From: Phlegmacium glaucopus
Lineage: Eukaryota > Basidiomycota > Agaricomycetes > Agaricales > Cortinariaceae
Direction of reading: 5' to 3'
DNA length: 64,000 nucleotides
NCBI GenBank assembly: GCA_015039465.1
Contig: MU130378.1
Coordinates: 1,926,570 to 1,990,569 of the forward strand
The first letter of the stretch is position 1; every line of letters starts with the position of its first letter. Shown here piece after piece: positions 37,637 through 49,095 of the stretch. The notes under the pieces were generated by a model. The model was not told the origin of the DNA. It made no database searches and saw only the letters and a list, made by a program, of their open reading frames with translations. A program made the position numbers and the translations under genes.

Positions 37637-39217
37637 ATGCCCACAAAACGAGCACAAGGCGGTTTCTATGCGGTCCGTACTGGGAGGAAGACTGGCGTAT
37701 TCAAAAATTGGTATGCATAAGCCATTTAAATCAATATGAATTTAATCAAATGTTTTATCTTTCTCAAGGAGCGATTGTGAGGAACAGACAAAAGGCTTTC
37801 CGAAGGCGAGGTATAAAAAGTTTGCAACCTTCCAGGAAGCTCAATTCTTTGCATTGGGAATCCTTCCACCGGAGGTTTCCAATGCTAACGCATCAATGAG
37901 CAATTCGGAACGCTCTCTTGCTGACCCCAAGACTAATAAGCGCCCTCGATCACCTGCCAGTGATATAGACGACGAGAGCGATTATAATGTTGCATACAGC
38001 GATGGCGCTTGTAAAGGGAATGGTAAAGTGGGCTCTGTAGCAGGCATTGGTGTTTGGTGGGGGCCCGACGATCCTAGGTAGGTAATATTTATGCGATCTT
38101 CTAGTTCATAAGCCCTGACCTTAATCAAGAAACCTAGCAGAACGCTGCCCAGGTGATCAAACCAATAATCGGGCGGAACTAATTGTCCGTATCGTTCTTT
38201 TTTTTCGATCAATATCTATCCATTGACGATCCATTAGGCCATACTTCGTGTTCTGGAGACTACTCCAATTTCAACAAAGCCCCTGGTGATTAGATCGGAT
38301 TCACGCTATTCCATCGATTGTTGGTATTGTTGTGTAGACTTTGGTGCGAACGGACTAACGTTCATAACAGGCTTGAAGACTTGGATCTTCAAATGGAAGG
38401 CAAATGGGTTCCGGAACGCTCAGGGTGAAGCTGTCAAGAATGCTGGCATCATCCGCTGTACATCTATTCAACTCGATATACGGGCTCGCTACCAACAGAA
38501 AATTCTCCTGCAATATGTCAAAGGCCATAGTGGTGATGTTGGTAATGATGGTGCTGATGCATTGGCAAACAGAGGGACTTTGTTGCCCCCGGTTAAGGAA
38601 CGTGACTGGGAAGCGTTAGAAATAAAGCTTTCCGAACAGTTCGAGCACATTTCTGTTGAGACAAGTGGTATAGAGCCCGTGCCAATGGAGGTGCAGGATA
38701 CAGATGATGTAGTGGAAAATACTGCAATCGAAATTTCATCGAAGATGCGGGGGACATCTCATGAACATCACGATCGCATAGCTATGGCCGTAGCAGCTTC
38801 GTCACCGTTTAAACCTACTCTATATCCAACCGCTACAGAAGCTATCCTGAGGTCCTCTTCCAGGAGTCCATCCAATCTACTACCAGCGTCGCCAACACCA
38901 CAGGATGAGGAAAGGGAGGTAGTTGCAGTATCTCCTGCACAAACTCCCACCCTGCCTGTATCAGCTCAATCACCAAGTATGCCCCTCGAAAGTTCGGCGA
39001 CTGTGAGTAAAACGGACCTAGAAAACATTCGAAATAAGAAGATATCTGTGAAGGTAATATATGCTCTTCCACCATATGTGCCAGGGAGGTATGAGGAAGT
39101 CAATTTCAATGTAGGTGGACTTTTTTCGCCCACCAACTATTTCTCACATTTCAACAGGATTATACTGATTGCGTATTGGATGATGATGACCTTGCCAAGG
39201 AACTTTCTTCTGACTAA
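37637..39217 (+). CDS. Ribonuclease H1 with N-terminal hybrid-binding domain and long C-terminal tail
   Basis: Endonuclease that removes RNA from RNA-DNA hybrids. Exons 37637-37710, 37769-38077, 38130-38184, 38238-38319, 38371-39110 and 39158-39217 sum to 1320 nt, giving 439 residues. Residues ~8-50 form the hybrid-binding (viroplasmin-like) domain: GGFYAVRTGRKTGVFKNW, then SDCEEQTKGFPKARYKKFATFQEAQFFALG. The RNase H domain spans ~80-242. The four catalytic acidic residues fall in AYSDGACKGNG, NNRAELI, IRSDSRYSID and GDVGNDGADALANRG. Residues ~243-439 form a Ser/Pro-rich acidic tail ending DYTDCVLDDDDLAKELSSD, absent from yeast and human RNase H1. The start was chosen because it opens directly into the hybrid-binding domain. 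Confidence 0.92.
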
Positions 39218-39860
39218 ATAATTTTTACTGCACTTATATTATTTTCTGAAGAATGACGAGGATGAAAGACAATACCATGCGCTTTGGAGGACTCGGAGTT
39301 TTGAGTTTGAACGCTTGAGGATCATGTCAAACGTTCGAAGTCACAACTGCTTGCAGCCTATTAAGCTTTTGGGTTATTTCTGGGCAATTAGCACATCGTA
39401 CATTGATTATGCATAGTTTCTAGTTGGTTATTCAAATCAAGGAGTCGTTATAACGATAAATGGCTATACATAAGTAACGCACTGACAAGCTTAAGGAAAC
39501 GCTGATAAAGTATGACGCTTCATGAATGGTCAACAACCTGAGGTGAGGGTTAACTTCTCGAATTTGGAACCTCATATCAATCCGCCGTATCGTGGTCGTT
39601 CAAGGCTTTTATATGAATGTGGGATTGAAGAGAACAAGAAAGGAGAGACCAACAAGATCGATATCAGCGTACAACCAAAGTTGAAGCTTGAAGCTTGAAT
39701 TCAACAGAATGTGGCGCAAAGGTACAGATTCAAATATTCCAGGGTTGTGGCTCGGCTATCGGGGAACCGAAAGCTCGGCGATCAGTCGGAATATGAAAAT
39801 TTCGACGGCTTTCGGTATCGCCAGGGTCCCAAATATTCTTTCCTTCATACATAACATACC
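39218..39860. other. Intergenic stretch, no gene seen
   Basis: About 640 bp holding the RNase H1 3' end and the promoter of the coiled-coil gene. No domain or RNA gene is apparent. Confidence 0.5.
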
Positions 39861-41194
39861 ATGGAAAACGAACTTTTGCTCGTCTGGCAGGTAGTCAACG
39901 AGCTGAGTGACCAGCTGGCTACCAATCAAAAGCTTGCATATAATCTACAGTCGCAAGCGGGAGAGTTGAAGGTACAGTAATCTTTCGTGATTTTAATTGT
40001 CAACTAATAAATAATCACAGAATCAAGCCACGCAGGCCACCTCAGGCTTCGCGCTACGTCGCGTCAATGCAGATATCTCGAAAGGTTCATGACTTAACAA
40101 ATAATCGTGCCTCACATGCAAGCCCTCATCCACAATATCACTAACAGAAACCTTTGAATCCGAACTCGAGCGGATGAATGCACAAACTATAATTGAGAAC
40201 CAAACTCTCCTGCATGAAAACAAACAGCTGAGTTTACTCTTGAAGGAGTACGAAGGCACAATGGAAACAATCATGTCCAAATTCCGAAATCATGCCGTAT
40301 GCTCCTTTTATTTTATTTCTTTCAAGCTTTATGGATTGAACCATATCACAGCTTGCTGCGCAACAACATGAATTGACTTTAACACGACACTACGAAGCTC
40401 TTCTTCATTCCCGTGACACTCAAAATCTCGACAATGGTCTCATAACAAACACTATCCTTTCAGAATCCCTTCAACGCCTCGCTTACTACTTGCGAGGCCT
40501 TCTAAAATCCATGGCCGGGGAGAACTACGAAAATCTTGATCCGGATTATGATGGATCAGGGTTCGGCTTTGCCAACATCGAAGAACTGCATACTCTTCTT
40601 GAAGCTTTAGATGAACGTAGTGGATATCAGGGTGCTGAAGGAAGCCAAGATTGGGCTCTGGAGCGCGAATGCGAAATTCTAAGATTAGAGAAAGAAAACG
40701 AGGAGCTTAGGCGGTTATTAGGAATTGACGACGCTAATATGGCTGCCCAAGGTGTCAGTGTGGATCAAGACCGAGTCGAGAGTGGGCGATATTCGACTTT
40801 CCTTTCGAGTTCGTCACGGAGGAGAGCTTCAGGCGATATTTATAGTCAAAGGTCATCGTGCTGGGATAATAATTCTCAACCATTACAGCAGCAGCAGCAG
40901 CAGCAGCAACAGCTACAGCTACAACAGCCAGCACCAGCACCACCTTCACAACGTGCAATGGAATTGCAACCTGGAATGCGTGCAGGTCCTCAGGCTAGGA
41001 GGGCAGGAATGTTTGGTGCTGCCCATCAACGAGGAGGTTTCTTGGGTGGTGTGGGTCGTGCAATGGCTATCGGAGTAGGTACTCCTAGTTCATCATCTAC
41101 TTGGAGCAATCCTGTTCCAGTGTCACCCGCTACTCCTATAACCACAGACAGGTTGTGGCATCCACAAGCATCTGCTGGGGACCTCCTCCGTTAA
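39861..41194 (+). CDS. SIKE/FGFR1OP2-family coiled-coil protein (SCI1-like STRIPAK component)
   Basis: Predicted scaffold-type coiled-coil protein. The ATG at 39861 opens [34 protein letters not shown], and short exons add [34 protein letters not shown]. The core [50 protein letters not shown] is the conserved SIKE/FGFR1OP2 coiled-coil signature; in filamentous ascomycetes the relative SCI1 is a STRIPAK subunit. The rest (40770-41190) is low complexity, with a polyQ run from CAG repeats at ~40888-40915 and a Gly-rich segment [19 protein letters not shown]. Three introns are in the first 500 bp. It is convergent with the membrane protein gene. Family assignment is by pattern recall and should be taken as likely. 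Confidence 0.78.
40888..40930 (+). repeat. CAG-type microsatellite encoding polyglutamine
   Basis: A run of CAG/CAA codons with interspersed CTACAG codons encodes a Gln-rich segment (about 14 Gln of 17 residues) in the disordered tail of the coiled-coil gene. Such tracts vary in length between strains and would be length-polymorphic in frame. Confidence 0.75.
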
Positions 41195-41497
41195 TTTTTT
41201 CGTTAGATTTGCGCACGCTTTGTCTATGTATGTACACCACTAATTATCTGGAGCGAAAAAGGACCCCGATAATTCGATAATCAGTGTGAATGAAACTGAA
41301 CGGAATTGAAGTAGATAGGACACTACAGAATTGAGCAGGCCTCAATATGGAGATGCCGTAAAATTGTGCTTGTTCACAACTCACAACTCAAGAATTCTTT
41401 TCATTGGTGTCTTTATGCTTGCTAAGGAGAGAAGTACAGATGTTTGTTTGCCCTAAATCAAGAAAAGAAATAAAATATAAATAACGAAGGTTCATTG
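41195..41497. other. Convergent 3' intergenic region
   Basis: About 300 bp between the stops of two convergent genes. AT-rich with no open frame of interest; 3' untranslated regions expected. Confidence 0.5.
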
Positions 41498-43231
41498 TCA
41501 TGGCCGGTAACCAGGGAGTTTGATATCATGAACCGTTCCAATTTCTTGTCGAGATGTTGATACTGGTTGAACGTTGGCAGATGGCGGCAGTAGAGACAGA
41601 GGGACTTCGGCCGGCCTTATTCGGTCGTGGTCCTGTCCCATCGGATTTTCTTCAAGTTGACATGACGGGGGTGCACTGGGATGGACGTCCACAAAAAGCT
41701 CGGGATCATCCATAATTGGAGGAGCAGATGGAACGATCTGGTGATCATCCAAAAGAAAGGCCGAATCTAACTGAAAAGGTGGTGCGGATGGTTCAGGCTC
41801 GGGCCCTAATGCGGCCATATCCTCGAATGAAAACGAATACTCATAAAGGTCTGCGGCAGTCTTGTGTTCCTTTGATGGAGGTGGTGGGAATAGCGAGCAA
41901 GGCGCGCGGGTTATGTCAGGCGGACGGTCATCGGATGTTACGAGATCAAATGGGAGTTCGTCATGCCAAGCTGGTGCCGATACATCTAATGTATCAGTGG
42001 AAGCGTCCTCTGGGGGTCTACTTGCTAAATCTGCAAGACGTGCAAGCAGGGCTTTATCATCGGTCGCTACATGAGCAGCATGAAAAGGCTTTGGCATGGA
42101 TATTCCTGAGTTATGAGGGTCGATTTTGGCTCTGAACGATGAGGACGGTGAAGGCCGTCGAGAACGATTGAGGGGAGTGGCATGGGAAATATTTGAATAG
42201 ATAATTGGTGACGCTTGGCCGCCATGGTGATATGCAGGTGGAGAACTTGGGACATTCGTGTAGGGAGAGGTTGTCACACTGGGTATTGTGTCATGAGACG
42301 GAGACATCAGGAATTGGCCAATAATGGACTGAGGTGGGTCAGATATAGAGATCACTGATGAACTACGAGATGAAGGTCGGGGCAAGGAAACGGATAGTGG
42401 CAGTCGAGTGCGAGAATCATTCGACGAATGGGAAGAATGATCCACCTGAGGCGATTTTGAGGCGACGACCCGTTTTCCCTTTCTTTGGCGGGCAGCGTGG
42501 CGTATATTTGCCTTCCATCTCGCTGTAGCTCGTGCTAATACTTTCTGTTTTGATCTGCTTTCTTTTTCTACCAAATCCTTCGGTTCATCTGCTGTAGAAG
42601 GTAGACCTTTTTTGAACTCAGCCTCAAGGTCCCGTCTGCGTTGTTTGATAATACTCTTCCGCCAAAAGAGACATCCAATTATGAAGAAACCGATGAAAAG
42701 GGCAAGGACCAGAGAAAGGGACAAGATAAGGGGTGTACGCTCGTTCGGTTTAGGGGTTGGTTTCCATCCCAAAGGTAAAGAATTCCGTATGTCCTCGGTA
42801 GGTGTTGAGCTCGCGAAGGGGGGATGATCAGCCAAGACCTGTAATCCATCTTCAGCTTCAGATGCTATCTGTGTAGGAGATGGACAATCCTGTACAACGA
42901 TGATCAGGGAGAGAAATGATGATCTGGGGCGTTGATAACTTACCCTGATATATGGGACTGTTGAACCGTAGAGGGTGTACGACTCAACCCGTGTCCAAAA
43001 ACCATCATCCCCTCGTACGAATTTATTTGGGATACAGCGAGCTGGTGTGCGTTGCGGTGGAAATGGGGTGATAGTGGTAGATGGAATGTGCCTGTCAACG
43101 ATATTGTAGTTGGGAGGCGGACAAAGGAAAGCTGGAGGAGCCGCATTAGCTGTTGAGGATACTAGGATTGCCAAGATGGATAAGATAGCGGGGGAGGGTG
43201 ACCTTGAAGAGCCAGGTGTTGGCTTGGCCAT
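41498..43231 (-). CDS. Single-pass type I membrane protein with signal peptide, unknown
   Basis: The ATG at 43231 opens a signal peptide (AILSILAILVSSTANAAPP). The upstream frame to 43282 starts with TTG and was not used. The extracellular part is short (~115 residues) and Cys-containing (AFLCPPPNYNIVDRHIPSTTITPFPP, PARCIPNKFVRGDDGFWTRVESYTLYGSTVPYIR). A 54-nt GT..AG intron probably removes the in-frame stretch from VSYQRPR to LIIVVQ, joining DCPSPTQI. One transmembrane segment (PLILSLSLVLALFIGFFIIGCLFW) is followed by a long basic then Ser/Pro-rich cytosolic tail of ~370 residues. That tail has repeated SAPP motifs near the C-terminus (EPSAPPF, VPSAPPI, HPSAPPS). Total about 559 residues after splicing. 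No known family recognised; shape resembles small wall-sensor or adhesin-like receptors but no wall-sensor domain is seen. Confidence 0.75.
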   Translation of the reverse strand: MAKPTPGSSRSPSPAILSILAILVSSTANAAPPAFLCPPPNYNIVDRHIPSTTITPFPPQRTPARCIPNKFVRGDDGFWTRVESYTLYGSTVPYIRVSYQRPRSSFLSLIIVVQDCPSPTQIASEAEDGLQVLADHPPFASSTPTEDIRNSLPLGWKPTPKPNERTPLILSLSLVLALFIGFFIIGCLFWRKSIIKQRRRDLEAEFKKGLPSTADEPKDLVEKESRSKQKVLARATARWKANIRHAARQRKGKRVVASKSPQVDHSSHSSNDSRTRLPLSVSLPRPSSRSSSVISISDPPQSIIGQFLMSPSHDTIPSVTTSPYTNVPSSPPAYHHGGQASPIIYSNISHATPLNRSRRPSPSSSFRAKIDPHNSGISMPKPFHAAHVATDDKALLARLADLASRPPEDASTDTLDVSAPAWHDELPFDLVTSDDRPPDITRAPCSLFPPPPSKEHKTAADLYEYSFSFEDMAALGPEPEPSAPPFQLDSAFLLDDHQIVPSAPPIMDDPELFVDVHPSAPPSCQLEENPMGQDHDRIRPAEVPLSLLPPSANVQPVSTSRQEIGTVHDIKLPGYRP

Positions 43232-43329
43232 TATGTCAGATAGTGCCAGTGGGTTTGCAGGGGGAAAAGAAAGCGAAAGCAAAAGACTTTATTTCCCAGG
43301 GCCGTGACAAATAAACAAACAACAGCTGC

Positions 43330-46300
43330 TTAACTAACAAGCCATCGACTCCGCCTCCTTTCTTGATCTCGCTTGTCTGCCATACCACTGTTCTCTGACT
43401 TACCCCAGATCATATCCTCACAACCTTCTTCGTAAACTAGCTTGTAACTAGGAAAACTCACTCGGATCTTGGTCCGCTCATCCTTAATGAAGACTGCAGC
43501 TTCATTCATACATCTATAAATAAAATCGATCAACAATGGTGATAGCTTTGCAAACCATAACTTGGCTCACCTTCGTAAAAATACCGCTCCGCTTCTCTTC
43601 TGCATGTCTGGTAGCCGTTCCGTTGGATAACTCATCACATATGTGTTCACATACTCTCGCCATCGACTCATCGACGAACCATCCGTCTCTACACTGGGTT
43701 CATCGGAACTACAAAGAGTGATACGCATACATCGCGCCTCACGCACCTTCCAGATCAGCGGAGATAATCAGATCAACTGTCACACTCAAACACAAAGACA
43801 AAACTCACCCATTGTAGTCGGTATAGATGGTCATCTGGCCCAACATGCCGTTCCGCCTCCCTTCGATATCTTATTATATCTTGACTGCTAATACTTTTGC
43901 AGCTCTGCGCGCTCTTCAATAATGTCCATAGTTCCTGACATTTGTTGTCTGACAAAATGGTTTGCACCTGTTGCCATAAATAATGAGACTACTCTCTCAC
44001 AACATGTGCTCACCTGCTTAACTAAAGCAATTATTAATTTATCCACCGTAAATAGATGATAAGCCTAATCACAGCTTTGCTTTAAGCAGTGCCTGGTAAT
44101 AAATAATGGACATAAAACCCACCTTATTCCCAAAAAACCAATGCATGTGTTCCTCAAATGTTGCCAAATCTAACTCGTTGTCAAAGAATTTATCGCAAGC
44201 GCTCAGCAAGTACATATACACCAGGTTAGCGTTTTCAGCGGCAGGCTTGCCAAGAATGTCCATCGTCTGGCCAAGCACAGAGGAAGGCCCATTTGGATCA
44301 TCTAGTCCTAGATCCACCGCAACGGGATTGGACAAAAGCGGAGCATGCTTTTGTGCAGCAAATTGAGCACCAATGTCGTAGCACATCAAAAGACGAGAAT
44401 AGAGCAACTAGCGACAGTCAGTATTCAAAAACAAGAAAGCTACACTCCAAATCACTCACCTCCAGAAGACGCAGTAAGGTGTAGAACGTTGTGTTGGTAA
44501 AAAAGGGACGTTCTTTTTCGGAGCCTCCCCCTGGAGCGAAAGATTCTGTAGATGAATTTATCCCTGCTTCTTTAATCCAAACATCGTGTGGCTCAACATC
44601 ATCATCTGTTTTTGTCAAGGAAATGCGAGGGGATCGACGCTCAGATGAAGGTGATACCGCTCGAGATCCTACCCCGGATGAGGAACTGTGAATATCTTTC
44701 TTAGAAGCCTTTTCTTGAGCCGTCTTGAGTAGCTTCTTCCTCAGATCGTTCGGCGGTATTCCACCAGACTGCGTTGAGTACGGGCTCCCGATGGACCTTC
44801 TTCCACTGCGTGACCCCTCTAAATGTCCGTTCGCATCATGTCCCGAGTCCTCATCGACTATAACGTCTGTAGTTGCGGTGAATTCGGCCACCGGGTGCAT
44901 TCCAAGTGTCGAGGTGAATGCTCGTAAGAACTTTTCGACGCCTCGGCGTTCTTGCGGACTATACTGACCATGTGATCGTTCCAAGAAAGAAAACACCATC
45001 TTGAGCGAATCCTGAAGAACCGTGGTGTTCTTGAAAGTGTATTCTAGTTGATGTCCAACAGAATCGTGGGTCAACGTGTTTAAGTCTTGCAGCTCCCATT
45101 TCTCTAGCTGCTGGCTTTTAATGGTTTCGATGTCGGCAACAAAGTGCTTCGCAGTGATGTTTTTCTTGTCGTTTTGCCGGAAATTGATGCCTTGGTGATC
45201 GAGGGATTTGTAGAAATTCCTGGAGTCTACTTCTTTCCAATTTCTGCTCCACTCCCGTTGCCCGCGTCTCCATTCCTCGTCCTTGTGCTTCAGACGGGCG
45301 AGCGCAACAGGAACGGCGACGCTAGGACACTCCTGCAAAGCTTGAATAACTTCCATCCCGATATCTCGCCCGTAAACCTTTTTGATGGTTCGATGGTAGA
45401 TAGCCATGCCTGACCCTCCAAAGTCGGGTTTAAGCCTAAAATTTGACCTTTCTTCATTCGTCATCTCGTCAATCCGTGCATGAATGGGCTCCAAGACGGC
45501 AATCGTTCGCGTTAAGGCTTCAATTTGAACGTGATATTCATGCCGTTCCTCCTCGCTCCGATGAATTGCGTCTTCATATTGATTCTTCTTGTGTGTGACG
45601 AAGCCAGACTCCTCCGAAGCCCAAGTAGGATGCGAAACCCATTCGTCGTTGAGCACCGAACGGCATAGCTCATCTCTACCAGAACATGCCAATTTAGTTT
45701 CCTTTATATTTCATGATCAGAATTCGTAGCTACAAGAAAAGATAAGGACGCACACTAGGAGGAAGTTTCCTATAACTTGGTCCCTCTCCACAGTCAGCTG
45801 GCAACGCAGAGGGGAGCTCTGGAGGCGCAGTCCTTATACTTCCAGGAGGCCCTTTCTCCGATTTGTCTCTATCATCCCAACCTATCAAATCTTTGAACTC
45901 GACCATAAGATCTCCTTCTCCCAAAAACACCCGGGCACGCTCAACAAGAGTCTGAGAATCAACAATGTCCTTCGAGAATAGATTGAGCAATTTGAGAAAT
46001 TCTTCATAAACTTCTCTGTGCTCCAAAGATTTCTTGGCCCTATCGAAGAATAATAGCTTTCCAGCGGATGTACTCCCTGTGTAATCTGGAAGGTGGTGAA
46101 TGGAATGTTGCGTTATGTGAGAATGTGGTGGAAGAGGACCTTGACCGCCTGGGAAAACATGAGTCTGAGGCGGAGAGTAAGGAATTGCGTATGGAGAGAA
46201 TGACGGAGATTCGTTCTCTGCATTATGATGATGCTTCGCCTTCTTAGTTTGCTTGATAAAAAGAAACGCGAAAAAATTAATAGCCACAACCAGACGCTAT

Positions 46301-47739
46301 CACGAAGTACATACCCGTGATGGTACAGATTTCGTAGGAAGTACAGGTGTTGGATCCTTTTCTGGTACTCGTTTTCTATTGCGCTTGGATCCTTGTGTAG
46401 ATTTCTTTGCAGGAAGATTAGGCGGACTTGATTCCCAAGGCCCTCCGGTAGGCGGAGGCATAATAGGCAATCCTCCGGGACCAATGTTCGCCGGAACGGC
46501 ATCTGGTAAGAAATCTTTGAATTCTGAAAGGAGATCGGGTGCATCTTTGAACAAGATCTGAACCTGGACGTAGACTTGTGACTAAAGCAAAAAAAGACGT
46601 TAACTACCTGGCACCGTAGTGAGCACAAGATAAAGCCTACATCTTGGACATGCTTCTGCTCCTTCTGGTACGTCTGTAGGATATCCAGGAACTGTTTGTA
46701 TACATTCGGTTCGTCTGAGTAACGTGCTTTAATTTTATTGAGATAGAGAATAGCATGATTGAACTCTTCTCCAGGGGGTTGTTTTTCAATGGTATTCTTG
46801 TTGTTATTGAGGTTATTCAAAAAAGAGGCGGCGGCAGTGGTTTGTGGGTGATGAAGTCCTGGCGAAGACATGGGTTCGGACAGGGGTTGTCCGTGCCCTG
46901 GTTGGAACCCATGAGGCGTCATGGAGCGCGAACCTGGCCCACCAACAACATTTTGAACGTGAGGCACGCCCGAGGGAAAGAGAGATGGGTTGAGTCCAGG
47001 GGGTGGCAATCCCGTTCGCGCGACACTAGCATTAGTGGTTTGAGTTGTTGTTCCCATTGGAGTTGTGACTGTGATAGTGTTGGGGTCTAATGGGTCGGCA
47101 GAAATATCTATGCGATACCCGACAGGAAGAAACGTGTTGAAACCTTGAATGAGGTAGGGATTTCCGTGGAATAGACGCGAGACACGTTGAATGACACCGG
47201 GCGTGTCTATCCTGAAGAAAAGTTAGTCATGTAATAGGCGCCTCTGCCTTGCAGTTGTGGCTCACTCACACTTGGCTTTTGAAGTCCTTCATGATATCCA
47301 AGAACTGGTTGTATACTTCCGGATTGTCCTGGAATTGATTCCTAACCGCGTCCAGATAACTCAGAGCATCCGTTACATTCAAAGGTCTATTCATCTCTGG
47401 AGAATGTTGCTGGCCGGAGGAACCGGTAGAAGAGTCACCAGTCTGTGGCCTTGGTGTGGAAGGCTTAGGCGTCCTGGTGTTCATATCGAGCGTTCCAGGT
47501 GGTACAATTGCGTGAAGAAGGATAGTAGAGTCAGAGTCAGGAAAGATATGGGATGTCAGAGCTGAAGTTGTTGTTGTCGACTCCACCGCGCTTTCAGACA
47601 GGTGTGCAGGGGCCAAAATAGATCTAGTCTCCGAAGATCTGTTTGCTAAGTCGGTTAGTCGATTGTTAAGCTCAGGGCGGCCGATTTCTGCTGAGCGTCC
47701 AAAAGTCGACAGACTCGACACTGGAATCATTTCAGCCAT
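43330..47739 (-). CDS. SIN3: SIN3 transcriptional corepressor (PAH scaffold of histone deacetylase complex)
   Basis: Scaffold of the Sin3-Rpd3 histone deacetylase complex in the nucleus. The ATG at 47739 starts a disordered N-terminus. PAH1 is [37 protein letters not shown] (47266-47390), continued by [13 protein letters not shown] and [15 protein letters not shown]2 is [36 protein letters not shown] (46660-46790), then [24 protein letters not shown]3 is [30 protein letters not shown] (45950-46060). The histone-deacetylase-interacting domain begins at [26 protein letters not shown] and includes [20 protein letters not shown] and [17 protein letters not shown]. The Sin3a C-terminal region includes [53 protein letters not shown] and [20 protein letters not shown]. 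The last exon ends at 43330. About a dozen introns. A GATA palindrome lies 115 bp upstream. Confidence 0.94.
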
Positions 47740-48138
47740 GCCTTCACGTCTGTGGTCTCAATTTATTGTCGTCCACTCAGGTAGAACGGTGAAGAAGAGA
47801 TCATTCGGAGGCAAATCAGTGCAAAATCAGCGTGTGAATTCAAAGAATAGGTTATCTTATCAGATAAGATTAAGATGATTATTATTAAAAAAGATCGTAT
47901 AAAAGAGTGTTATGCGCTCTATGGGTTATCTTGTGTCCGAGTTGTGCTTCGCTGTCCTTGGTTATCATGCTCTGAACTTGCTGTGCTAAGGCCACGATCA
48001 GGAATTGGCAGTGGTGGGGTACAGAAGTACGGCGCTCCATACGGCTGTGTTCGCAGAGTGAGAGATTTCTTTTTCTCACATTTACGAAGGAATAATGCAT
48101 CAAACTTCATCGTGAACGCTGCAGCAAACGGTGTCAAT
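47740..48138. other. Intergenic stretch, SIN3 promoter region
   Basis: About 400 bp between the SIN3 start and the stop of the next minus-strand gene. It contains the GATA palindrome listed separately; otherwise nothing of note. Confidence 0.5.
47854..47870. promoter_or_regulatory. 17-bp perfect GATA palindrome upstream of SIN3
   Basis: ATCTTATCAGATAAGAT is an inverted repeat with 8-bp arms around a central A. Each arm contains GATAAGA, the high-affinity site for GATA zinc-finger factors, so the palindrome offers GATA sites on both strands. It sits 115 bp upstream of the SIN3 ATG. A further GAT-rich stretch, aagatgatt, flanks it on the right. Confidence 0.65.
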
Positions 48139-48844
48139 TCAACTCGTCGTATGGTCAATTCGGTACGAACTCTCTTGATTAATGTTGGCAGCGCTTGGAG
48201 TTTTGCGTGACATCTTGATGAAGCTTGATTTCGATCCCTTCCTCGATGGGACCAATAACGAATCACTGTGAGAAGAGGGCACAGCAAGAGGTGTGGAGCG
48301 AGGCAGTACAAGAGGAGAAGAGCTCCGCCGTTTGATCCTTGGTCTGCTCATAGTCGATAAATCCATAACGGTAACATCCGTATTTACAGGACTTGTCTCA
48401 GCGTGTAGAACCGGTTTGGGCAAAAAATCAGGAGAATTGGTGGATCCAAAATGGTCGATCGTAATCACGGGAATAAGTGACTTAGAACGACGGCGAAGAG
48501 CCTTGACATTGTCATGCGTGCATTCCCTTTCAACGGAGAGGTGTTCAGGCCTGTGCACTGTGACTTTTTTAGACTGATCAGAAAAGGACCTGACAGTACG
48601 TGGTCCACGTAGTTTCCGAGGTAAATGGGGCCGTGAATGAAATGATCGTGCTCGAGGAGGATTGATAAAAGGATTGAATATACCGAAGAGTGCAGCAAGG
48701 ACGCTCTAGTTGATGATCAGATCAGAACTTTCTTGAAACTTCAGTTGTTCATAATACAGCGAGACTGACCAACGAGAAACCTAGAGAGGCATATAAAAGT
48801 CCAACTGTATTGATAAATAATACACCAGGAGTTCGGGTGGCCAT
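48139..48844 (-). CDS. Small basic protein with N-terminal hydrophobic segment, unknown
   Basis: Two exons, 48844-48758 and 48705-48139, joined across a 52-nt GT..AG intron. They sum to 654 nt, giving 217 residues. The N-terminus, MATRTPGVLFINTVGLLYASLGFSLVSLASVLAALFGIF, is a strong hydrophobic region that could be a signal anchor, spanning the exon junction in frame. The remainder is basic and Ser-rich with no domain I recognise (NPPRARSFHSRPHLPRKLRGPRTV; VKALRRRSKSLIPVITIDHFG). Frame continuity across the intron and the hydrophobic N-terminus support it, but an extra 3' intron or different start is possible. Divergent from the F-box gene by 251 bp. Confidence 0.5.
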
Positions 48845-49095
48845 TAGGACTCTGAACTGGCGGGTGTAAGTTGCTCTGGCTAGGGACTACTATCGAAAGC
48901 GCAGCGTATTTAGGCAGCAATTGGGCGCTCCGGCGCAGTAACCATCCGTAGAGCGCAGAGTACGATTCTTCGGCAGGTGTGCCAAGGTATATATTGGACC
49001 GGGTAACTGCCAGCATTTTGTGCGGTTCTGATCTTGGCAACGAACATATTTGAATTTGCTGTCTAGATTTGCTGATCTAATCACTTACTCCTTGA

